This document shows, piece after piece, positions 1-4,426 of a stretch of 9,612 nt of DNA. Made by a program: the position numbers and the translations under genes. Below the pieces are notes generated by a model. It had not been told where the DNA came from and did no database searches. It saw only the letters and a program-made list of their open reading frames with translations. Location: positions 1 to 9,612 of the forward strand of contig JALHLM010000213.1 in NCBI GenBank assembly GCA_022844585.1, read 5' to 3'. The first letter of the stretch is position 1. Each line of letters opens with the position of its first letter. This DNA comes from Pirellulales bacterium (GTDB taxonomy: Bacteria; Planctomycetota; Planctomycetia; Pirellulales; JALHLM01).

Positions 1-13
1 TGGTACTTACAAT

Positions 14-28
14 CCCACTTCACGTGGG
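14..28. repeat. Short palindrome, 5-bp stem
   Basis: CCCAC (14-18) pairs with GTGGG (24-28) around the loop TTCAC, and three T's follow on the plus strand. The stem is too short to call a terminator with confidence. It is the first of three palindromes packed into the first 152 bases. Confidence 0.35.
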
Positions 29-53
29 TTTGACTCTGCCAATCCTTCATGGC

Positions 54-93
54 GATCCTCCTGGGCCCCAACGGGACCTTCCTCAGGAGGATC
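54..93. repeat. Perfect 9-bp inverted repeat with 22-nt loop
   Basis: GATCCTCCT (54-62) is exactly complementary to AGGAGGATC (85-93). A pyrimidine-rich, T-rich stretch (TCTTATTTTCTC) follows on the plus strand. This could be a plus-strand terminator for a gene left of the window, or one of the small palindromic elements typical of these spacers. The sequence alone does not decide between them. Confidence 0.45.
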
Positions 94-135
94 GTCTTAT
101 TTTCTCGCACGAAACGGCAGAGCCTTTTGGGTTCT

Positions 136-152
136 CACCGGCAGAGCCGGTG
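136..152 (-). terminator. 7-bp GC hairpin after the 122-aa gene
   Basis: CACCGGC (136-142) and GCCGGTG (146-152) form a perfect 7-bp stem with the triloop AGA (TCT on the minus strand). It lies 14 bp past the stop codon of the minus-strand gene ending at 166, where a terminator would be expected. On the minus strand it is followed by AGAACCCAAAA rather than a T-run, so intrinsic termination is doubtful. It could instead be a REP-like element. Confidence 0.35.
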
Positions 153-165
153 GATTAACTCCGAT

Positions 166-534
166 TTAGCAGGCAAATCGCTGCTTCGTTGCCGGCGGCT
201 TGAGCGTTTTCCAGACCGTTTTGGCATAGTTCTTTTCCAAGCGCACCAGGCTGGTCAGCCGTACGTCGATCGTCCGGAATTGGCCTTTCGGCAGCTTGAC
301 GAAAATGAAGGGTAGGCAAATCGCCTTGACTTTCAGCGGCGCGCGGTCGTCCGTCGGCAGTCGGCGTAGCCGTACCAACTCGCTCCGGTCGGTCGCCAAC
401 GTTTCGCACCAGAGGAACGACGGTAGCTCAACCACTTCGCTCAGCACGGCGACGAAATCGCCGCGGCGCAAGTCCTCGGGCGCCACCATGGCGGCGACGG
501 CTGTGCCTTCAATGTCTTGCAATCGGGTGTCCAT
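166..534 (-). CDS. Uncharacterised 122-aa protein
   Basis: I do not recognise this protein. The reading frame is open for 122 codons from ATG at 534 to TAA at 166. Its composition is protein-like: an acidic N-terminal third (DIEGTAVAAMVAPEDLRRGD), then alternating hydrophobic and charged segments suggesting beta strands (FVAVLSEVVELPSFLWCE, LKVKAICLPFIFVKLPKGQ). The C-terminus is basic (YAKTVWKTLKPPATKQR) and ends in Cys. There is no signal peptide, membrane helix or metal motif, so it is probably a small soluble cytoplasmic protein. No clear Shine-Dalgarno sequence precedes the ATG, so the start is the least certain part. The frame is preferred over overlapping frames because those give arginine- and serine-rich low-quality sequence. 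It stands alone, with a hairpin just downstream and a gene-free spacer upstream. Confidence 0.6.
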   Translation of the reverse strand: MDTRLQDIEGTAVAAMVAPEDLRRGDFVAVLSEVVELPSFLWCETLATDRSELVRLRRLPTDDRAPLKVKAICLPFIFVKLPKGQFRTIDVRLTSLVRLEKNYAKTVWKTLKPPATKQRFAC

Positions 535-792
535 GAGAATTCGTCGTATGTTCGTCGAATCAGCATTGGCATCAACAAAAGCGCGGGGGCGAATAGCCTC
601 ATACTATATGGTCCAACCAACGGCGCTCGCCATCGTGATCATCCCTAGACGAATCGAAACGGCAATTGGTTCGCGAACAATCGGACATTGCCTTCGGAGC
701 GCAAGCCGGCTCTAGGCTGGAGGCGCGCGGCTGGAGGCTTAGGGAACAATTCCTCCTCCAGCCTACAGTCTCTCGCCTCCAGCCTGCCCAAG
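535..792. other. Spacer between the 122-aa gene and the tRNA array
   Basis: I see no gene here. The left part (about 540-700) carries the upstream region of the minus-strand 122-aa gene, with an AT-rich patch around 600-612 (TACTATATGG on plus) that could hold its -10 box, but no convincing -35 element at proper spacing. The right part is filled by the compound palindrome at 714-785. Confidence 0.5.
714..785. repeat. 72-bp compound palindrome
   Basis: The outer arms AGGCTGGAGGC (714-724) and GCCTCCAGCCT (775-785) are perfect inverted copies. Inner arms GGCTGGAGG (729-737) and CCTCCAGCC (755-763) repeat the same word, and the centre GGAA-CAA-TTCC (743-753) closes the structure. Four copies of one 9-bp word are therefore nested symmetrically. 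It begins 8 bp past the 3' end of the last tRNA gene of the array (minus strand). It may act as a transcript-end structure or be a small REP/MITE-like element. No T-run follows on either strand. Confidence 0.7.
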
Positions 793-865
793 TGGCTCAG
801 GTGGGACTCGAACCCACAGCATCTCTCGTTCTAAGCGAGAGTGGTCTGCCATTGCCTACCGAGCC
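793..865 (-). tRNA. tRNA-Leu(TAG)-like, class-I shaped
   Basis: The acceptor stem GGCTCGG/CTGAGCC pairs over 7 bp with one G-T, and the discriminator is A. The T arm GTGGG-TTCGAGT-CCCAC is perfect. The anticodon arm has six pairs (CTCTCG/CGAGAG) around the 7-nt loop CTTAGAA, giving anticodon TAG (plus 831-833), which reads CTA (Leu). The D stem is weak: only the outer two pairs of GGCA/GACC form. The region between anticodon and T stems is only 5-6 nt, while bacterial tRNA-Leu normally has a long paired variable arm. CCA is not encoded (the 3' flank is ACTTGGGC). It could be a functional atypical tRNA, a decayed copy, or a tRNA with another amino-acid identity. Its anticodon loop differs from that of the nearby tRNA-Gln by one base (CTTTGAA versus CTTAGAA). 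Confidence 0.68.
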
Positions 866-877
866 GTCGTGCCCAAG

Positions 878-951
878 TGCCCAGGGCCGGAGTCGAACCG
901 GCAACCGCGCGAGTTTAAGCCGCGCCGCTCTCCCCGTTGGCGCACCTGGAC
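878..951 (-). tRNA. tRNA-Leu(TAA)-like, class-I shaped
   Basis: The acceptor stem GTCCAGG/CCTGGGC is fully paired with one T-G, and the discriminator is A. The T arm GCCGG-TTCGACT-CCGGC is perfect. The anticodon stem can extend to six pairs (GCGCGG/TCGCGC) around the loop CTTAAAC, giving anticodon TAA for the codon TTA (Leu). The D arm has three pairs (CGC/GCG) with an 11-nt loop containing GGGG, a leucine/serine-like large D loop. The variable region is only about 5 nt, so the class-II arm expected of tRNA-Leu is missing. CCA is not encoded. The gene lies 12 bp upstream (minus-strand sense) of the Leu(TAG) gene, and both are followed by the same octamer ACTTGGGC. Confidence 0.72.
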
Positions 952-1017
952 GTTGAAAGTGAAAGACGCTAAACCTCTCATGGCGTTCCGCCTACATCGT
1001 TCCGAGTAAGTGGCAAG

Positions 1018-1088
1018 CTCAGGGAGATGGATTCGAACCACCACTACCTGGTTCAAAGCCAGGCGGCCTGCCATTAGCCGATCCCTGA
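1018..1088 (-). tRNA. tRNA-Gln(TTG)
   Basis: This is the most regular member of the array. The acceptor TCAGGGA/TCCCTGA is perfectly paired and starts with T1-A72, and the discriminator is G; both are known glutamine identity elements. The D arm GGCT-AATGGCA-GGCC is well formed with a T-G closing pair. The anticodon stem CCTGG/CCAGG carries the loop CTTTGAA with anticodon TTG (plus 1054-1056), which reads CAA. The T arm is GGTGG-TTCGAAT-CCATC with one G-T. CCA is not encoded. A 66-bp spacer separates it from the Leu(TAA) gene and an 82-bp spacer with a repeat copy from the Asn gene. Confidence 0.87.
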
Positions 1089-1107
1089 AGGAACAGGCGG
1101 TAGGCGC

Positions 1108-1118
1108 CAGGCTAGAGG
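1108..1118. repeat. Spacer repeat word AGGCTAGAGGC
   Basis: This is a one-mismatch copy of the AGGCTGGAGGC word that builds the 714-785 palindrome. It sits in the Gln-Asn tRNA spacer, preceded at about 1091 by GGAACAGGCGGTAGGCGCC. The minus strand of 1871-1838 has a similar order of words (GGAACAGGC, then AGGCTAGAG). The copies suggest a dispersed short repeat family scattered through the tRNA spacers. Confidence 0.45.
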
Positions 1119-1170
1119 CCGCAGGTGAGCAACCTCCATCCTCGCTTCTCAAACCTATGGCCTGTCGCAG

Positions 1171-1245
1171 CTGCGGCGGCAGGAATCGAACCTGCGAACC
1201 AGTGCGATTAACAATCGCCTGCCTGTACCAGCACAGGACGCCGCA
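1171..1245 (-). tRNA. tRNA-Asn(GTT), irregular
   Basis: The acceptor stem TGCGGCG/CGCCGCA is perfect over 7 bp, with discriminator G. The T arm GCAGG-TTCGATT-CCTGC is perfect. The anticodon loop TTGTTAA gives GTT, closed by GCGA/TCGC. Below these four pairs the stem has a G-A mismatch or an A bulge before further pairing (CAG/CTG), so the arm is longer and less regular than the standard five pairs. The D arm CTGT-GCTGGT-ACAG pairs well but its loop lacks the usual A14. The total is 75 nt, about two more than expected. CCA is not encoded. It may be a working divergent tRNA or a decaying one; the intact acceptor and T arms favour a recent or functional gene. Confidence 0.68.
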
Positions 1246-1338
1246 CTCCGGCAGTGTTTGTTCCATGGCTCGACAAGGTGTAGACTTCGGTGAACACTTT
1301 GCGTTTCTGCTAGCGACTTGGCAGCGGTTTGACAACTG

Positions 1339-1692
1339 ATGAGTGTTTCCGATTCACACCTCTGGGCGGTCCTGCGTATCGGCCATGACACGTCGATGCG
1401 CGGAGAGGGGATATCCCTTGTCGAGGCCCTCCGACGTACCGACTATCGCCGCCTGCGCGAGAGCTTCAACATGAAGGATCTCCAACGATTGCTTCGCGCC
1501 GACTCAGCGTTGATCGAACAGTGGATCGCATACAGTGAAGACAAGCGAACAGGCGGCTGGTGGCTACGTCCAGAGCCACCCGCCATTGGCCGAACGTTTG
1601 CGCCGCACGCAGATATACAGTTCGAAACAATTGAGGAAGCGACTGCTGAGTACGTCCTCCGAGAGCTCGACTACTGGTCGAATCTTCGTTGA
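1339..1692 (+). CDS. Uncharacterised 117-aa protein inside the tRNA array
   Basis: The frame runs from ATG at 1339 to TGA at 1692 on the strand opposite to the tRNAs. I cannot assign a named family. The sequence reads like a real soluble protein: MRGEGISLVEALRRTDYRRL, then LIEQWIAYSEDKRTGGWWL, then a C-terminal helix (IEEATAEYVLRELDYWSNL). It is mostly helical, with a conserved-looking EDKRTGGWW patch in the middle. No signal peptide, membrane segment or metal motif is seen. No Shine-Dalgarno sequence precedes ATG 1339. An in-frame ATG at 1396, which begins the best-looking part (MRGEGIS), is an alternative start. A TTGACA hexamer at 1329-1334 lies too close to the start to be its -35 box. 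The gene ends 19 bp before the 3' end of tRNA-Gly, so the two converge. Confidence 0.65.
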   Translation: MSVSDSHLWAVLRIGHDTSMRGEGISLVEALRRTDYRRLRESFNMKDLQRLLRADSALIEQWIAYSEDKRTGGWWLRPEPPAIGRTFAPHADIQFETIEEATAEYVLRELDYWSNLR

Positions 1693-1711
1693 ACCATCCA
1701 CCCTGTTCCCA

Positions 1712-1782
1712 AGCGCCCAGCGGGAGTCGAACCCGCACTTCCGCCATGGCAAGGCAGCAGGCTGCCGCTACATCATGGGCGC
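1712..1782 (-). tRNA. tRNA-Gly(GCC)
   Basis: The acceptor GCGCCCA/TGGGCGC is perfectly paired. The discriminator is T, which fits the bacterial tRNA-Gly pattern. The anticodon stem CTGCC/GGCGG (one T-G pair) closes the loop TTGCCAT with anticodon GCC, reading GGC and GGT. The T arm GCGGG-TTCGACT-CCCGC is perfect. The D arm ATGT-AGCGGCA-GCCT has a T-C mismatch in its second pair, and the conserved GG is present in the loop. The variable region is 4 nt. CCA is not encoded; the 3' flank is TGGGAACAGGG. Confidence 0.82.
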
Positions 1783-1838
1783 GATGGTCGTTGTTGAATT
1801 GTCAAAGAACGTCCACTACGTGACTGACGACAATTGCT

Positions 1839-1868
1839 CTAGCCTGCAGCCTCATCCCTGCAGCCTGT
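1839..1868. repeat. Two spacer repeat words next to tRNA-Phe
   Basis: TAGCCTGCAGCCT (from about 1839) and CCCTGCAGCCTG (from about 1856) are two close copies of the GGCTNNAGGC-type word, here read as its complement. They lie just past the 3' end of tRNA-Phe. They match the order of words seen at 1091-1118, supporting a dispersed short repeat in this array. Confidence 0.45.
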
Positions 1869-1873
1869 TCCAG

Positions 1874-1945
1874 TGGGTCGGGAGGCGATCGAATCCTCGT
1901 CTCCTGGTTTTCAGCCAAGCGCTAGGCCGTCTCAGCTACCGACCC
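1874..1945 (-). tRNA. tRNA-Phe(GAA)
   Basis: The acceptor GGGTCGG/CCGACCC is perfect and the discriminator is A. The D arm GCTG-AGACGGCC-TAGC is well formed with one G-T. The anticodon stem CTTGG/CCAGG (one T-G) carries the loop CTGAAAA with anticodon GAA. The T stem GAGGA/GCCTC has an A-G mismatch at the pair next to the loop, where G53-C61 is almost universal, so this copy is slightly degenerate. CCA is not encoded. Its 5' end lies only 14 bp after the T-run of the minus-strand terminator at 1960-1993, leaving no room for an ordinary promoter. Confidence 0.78.
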
Positions 1946-1959
1946 GCCTGCGCTCGCAG

Positions 1960-1993
1960 AAAAAAAAGGCCCGGCGTCGTGTGACGCCAGGCC
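1960..1993 (-). terminator. Strong rho-independent terminator
   Basis: On the minus strand, GGCCTGGCGTC (1993-1983) pairs with GACGCCGGGCC (1978-1968) in an 11-position stem with one A-C mismatch and a 4-nt loop. Eight T's follow directly (1967-1960). This is the clearest intrinsic terminator in the window. It ends a minus-strand transcript arriving from the right. The nearest candidates are the desaturase-SGNH-VOC remnant unit at 4426-2311 or an unannotated short RNA at 1994-2140. Confidence 0.88.
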
Positions 1994-2310
1994 TTGGATT
2001 GCCTTTCGAGCCGATTTCGCGGCCGAGCGTCACCAGCGCAGTCGTTGCGCGAGGCAATTTCCTGCGAGGGTTTCTCGCAACGTGAAACTACCCAAACCGC
2101 AACGTTCTTGAGTCGAATTCAGTGGTAAACAGCTCATGCAATTTATCCGACGCAAATCAGGTAGTGATTCGCTCCACCGCGGGGCGAAATCAGCGACCGT
2201 GGAATTGAGACGTCGACGGGACGATGAAGGTTCGCGCGGGGCGACGCGTTTTTTGACCGATTCATCGGCTCACACTTGCCTCCAGGATTGTGCATCGCCC
2301 AAAGCGGTGA
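1994..2310. other. Gene-free stretch with inverted repeats
   Basis: I see no coding gene. ATTGCC (1998-2003) pairs with GGCAAT (2053-2058). CGTTGCG (2043-2049) pairs with CGCAACG (2076-2082), and a third copy of CGCAACG follows at 2098-2104. On the minus strand this structured segment lies directly ahead of the terminator at 1960-1993, so a short structured transcript is possible, but no known RNA family is recognised. The right part (2143-2310) is probably decayed sequence of the VOC-type gene. Confidence 0.4.
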
Positions 2311-2418
2311 TGCCAAAGTGATGTCAATGCCCAAGCGTTGGCAATACCAAGCTGACAGTCGTTGTGGGTCATGCGCGCGAACGAAGAATCCTCCGCTGCC
2401 GAGCACGCGCTCTATGAT
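2311..2418 (-). pseudogene. VOC/glyoxalase-family gene remnant
   Basis: Read from 2418 leftwards, about 36 codons give IERVLGSGGFFVRAHDPQRL followed by SAWYCQRLGIDITLA. This is the characteristic first beta-alpha unit of a vicinal-oxygen-chelate domain (G-G-x-F-F-x-R-A-x-D-P, L-x-x-W-Y, LGI). After about 2311 the similarity stops, and the rest of a normal VOC protein of roughly 120-130 residues is not found in any frame. The start is also damaged. AAGGGAG, a good ribosome-binding site, is followed by six bases and then ATC ATA where ATG would be expected (2418-2413). The frame stays open to 2143, but the downstream peptide looks like noise. It lies 82 bp past the SGNH hydrolase stop on the same strand. 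Confidence 0.62.
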
Positions 2419-2499
2419 CCGTTTCTCCCTTGGAACGCGCGTTGGGGTCGCGAGAGAACACGCCAGTTGCGGACAAGTCAGGGAGCACAGGTCCATGGA

Positions 2500-3153
2500 C
2501 TATCGTGTCTGGCAGACGCTCCAGGCCGCTTGCTGCAGAGCCCTCCGGTCATCGGCGGTCAGTGCTGAGGGTCCCGCCGCAATCCCGACAGGCTTCACCT
2601 TCCAGAGCGTGGCGAGAAACACGCAGGCGGCCAGATAAGAGCCGGCAAGCGTCGGATGACTTTGGTCCCGATCGTAAAGGGCCGGCTGATCGTGCTTCGC
2701 AACAAACAGCTCCCAAGCCAACCCCACTGGCACGACGACCGCCCCCGTTTCCTTCCCAATTGCGTGGTATGCGTCCGTAATCGCCTGCTGCGTCTCGGGG
2801 GCATGCTGCCGCGCCCAGGTCATGTAGAGCACTGGCTTGGCCCCCGCCTGCTTGATCGCTGCATCAAACAGCCGAACATTCTCGGACATGCGCGCGGCAT
2901 TCTTGACCGGCAGCGTGCTCTGTTCTTGGAGCACGACGTAGTCGTAGTTGCCCGTTTCGATCAATTGCAGCGCACGGCCAGCATTCCAGTGCATCCGCAA
3001 TGAAGCGCCGCCGGCCGTGACCAACTCGTGCTTTACCTGGAGTTCACTGGCGGCGGCCAGTTCTGCTACGAGCCCGGGTAAGTTGTTTCGCTGGGTGAAG
3101 CTGTTGCCGAGGAACAGGATATTGGTCGACTTCGTTTGCTTCGGCTTGGCCAT
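2500..3153 (-). CDS. SGNH/GDSL-type hydrolase (DUF4886-like), 217 aa
   Basis: This is an SGNH-superfamily ester hydrolase of unknown substrate. Block I is ILFLGNSFTQRNNLP at residues 12-26, with the catalytic serine S18 inside G-N-S. The middle has the NYDYVVLQEQS strand (69-79) typical of DUF4886-like proteins. The final block is YDRDQSHPTLAGSYLA (160-175) with the catalytic pair D163 and H166. The start at ATG 3153 is chosen over longer frames because it has GGAG seven bases upstream and because homology-like sequence begins right after a short lysine-rich leader. Residues 1-11 show no signal peptide, so a cytoplasmic location is likely, unlike many planctomycete SGNH hydrolases. It follows the desaturase-family gene by 115 bp on the same strand, so they may be co-transcribed. 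Deacetylation of a sugar or lipid substrate is a family-level guess only. Confidence 0.85.
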   Translation of the reverse strand: MAKPKQTKSTNILFLGNSFTQRNNLPGLVAELAAASELQVKHELVTAGGASLRMHWNAGRALQLIETGNYDYVVLQEQSTLPVKNAARMSENVRLFDAAIKQAGAKPVLYMTWARQHAPETQQAITDAYHAIGKETGAVVVPVGLAWELFVAKHDQPALYDRDQSHPTLAGSYLAACVFLATLWKVKPVGIAAGPSALTADDRRALQQAAWSVCQTR

Positions 3154-3268
3154 GTTTCTCTCCGCGTGAGCAATTCCACTCGATGCTCCGCGAATGGGAG
3201 CTGGGCAAAGGCATCGGCACTCCAGATTGTTGTACCGACACGGCGCGTTTCGGCTCAAGCCGCGGTCA

Positions 3269-4426
3269 CTATTTAGAATCAGGACGACGAAAGGGAAACA
3301 AGAATTGCCTCGTGAAAGTATCCGGGACTTTGTTGCCGTCAGCCAACCCATAGTCTTGCGGCCAACGCCCCGGCATGTAGTAGGTGCCAAACAGCCAATC
3401 CCAGACGGGAGTATGCACGGCGAAATTCTTGTCGATCGCTTCGCGCTCCGCGCTATGATGCCAATGGTGAAAACAGGGGGTGGCCAAGAACCATCGTAAT
3501 CTCGGAAATTCCCAACGCACGTTCGCATGAATGAAAGTCGCCTGAAATACGACGATCACCACGTACCCGACAATGGCCGCTTCCGAGAACCCGAGCACAT
3601 ACAGCGGAATGTACGTCAGCCCCCGCGTCAGCACCGCGTCCACGAGATGCAATCGCGATCCGGCCAGCCAATCCATGGACTCGGCCGAATGGTGAATGGC
3701 GTGGAATCGCCAGAGCACCGGCCAGGTATGGAAGGCGCGATGGACCCAGTACTGGGAAAAGTCGGCGAGCAGGACGGCGATAGGAATTTGCATCCACAGC
3801 GGCCATTGCCCGATCGTGTGATTCACGAGCGGCAAGCGTGCCCAATCGAAGAAGACCATCGCCGGTTGCATCGTGAGAATGGTCGTCAATTGCACCAGCA
3901 GCGAGTTGATGAAGAAGTAGGTCAGATCAACTCGCCAACCTTGGCGAAAGGTCGGTTGTTTCGGGTACTTGGCGAAGAGTCGCTCCAAGGGAATGTAGAC
4001 CGCGGAGTAACCGATGAGGTTGAGCAAGAACCAGTCCAATCCCAGGAACGGGCCGCTCGATAGCTCGCCGCCCAGCGGAACTTGAGCGCCGCCGAACAAG
4101 GCGGCCAGTAGCGTTGTCGAGATCCCAGTGAGCCCCAGGGCTTTGTTGCGACGCATCCAAATACTCAACGTCCCCAGTAGGAATGCGCCGACCAGCACGA
4201 GATGCAGCGTCGCCCGCAGGTAGGGAAGCGGGTAATGAGGTCGCAACTCAGGCATGGTGAGCACGTCTGGGAAGCGAAAACACAGGACCGCTCCCAGGCC
4301 AACGATGCCGAGAATCGCCGACAGCAAGCCGCTGAGCCAACCTGACCCCAGAGTCGTGGGCTCGGGCGTTGAAGCGGCCAGCCAGGGGTACTCCGGCTTG
4401 GTCTGCTGGGCTTGATCGTCAGGCAT
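3269..4426 (-). CDS. Sterol desaturase/fatty acid hydroxylase family membrane protein, 385 aa
   Basis: This is a di-iron membrane hydroxylase or desaturase of the FA_hydroxylase (PF04116) family. All histidine boxes are present: HRAFH at 229-233 (HX3H), HAIHH at 242-246 (HX2HH) and HHWHH at 320-324 (HX2HH), with extra histidines at 260 (SRLHLVD) and 300 (FIHAN). These bind two iron ions and would hydroxylate or desaturate a lipid. Hydrophobic segments at about 31-50, 72-90, 127-147, 170-190, 211-222 and 270-298 indicate a polytopic membrane protein. The N-terminal extension with two to four extra helices is longer than in minimal members. ATG 4426 is preferred to ATG 4477 because AAGGAAG precedes it and the extra 17 residues look non-coding. 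The substrate (sterol, hopanoid, carotenoid or fatty acid) cannot be read from the sequence. Confidence 0.9.
   Translation of the reverse strand: MPDDQAQQTKPEYPWLAASTPEPTTLGSGWLSGLLSAILGIVGLGAVLCFRFPDVLTMPELRPHYPLPYLRATLHLVLVGAFLLGTLSIWMRRNKALGLTGISTTLLAALFGGAQVPLGGELSSGPFLGLDWFLLNLIGYSAVYIPLERLFAKYPKQPTFRQGWRVDLTYFFINSLLVQLTTILTMQPAMVFFDWARLPLVNHTIGQWPLWMQIPIAVLLADFSQYWVHRAFHTWPVLWRFHAIHHSAESMDWLAGSRLHLVDAVLTRGLTYIPLYVLGFSEAAIVGYVVIVVFQATFIHANVRWEFPRLRWFLATPCFHHWHHSAEREAIDKNFAVHTPVWDWLFGTYYMPGRWPQDYGLADGNKVPDTFTRQFLFPFRRPDSK

Noticed and set aside
1329..1334. TTGACA hexamer as the -35 box of the 117-aa gene
   Set aside because: It ends only 4 bp before the ATG, so the -10 and start site would fall inside the coding region.
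856..1335. Long minus-strand open frame across the tRNA array
   Set aside because: It runs straight through four tRNA genes and its protein is rich in Arg, Ser and Cys without recognisable pattern; it is a by-product of GC-rich tRNA sequence.
3251..3262. Hairpin CGGCT-CA-AGCCG between the SGNH and desaturase genes
   Set aside because: Five base pairs with no T-run; too weak to be a terminator separating the two genes.
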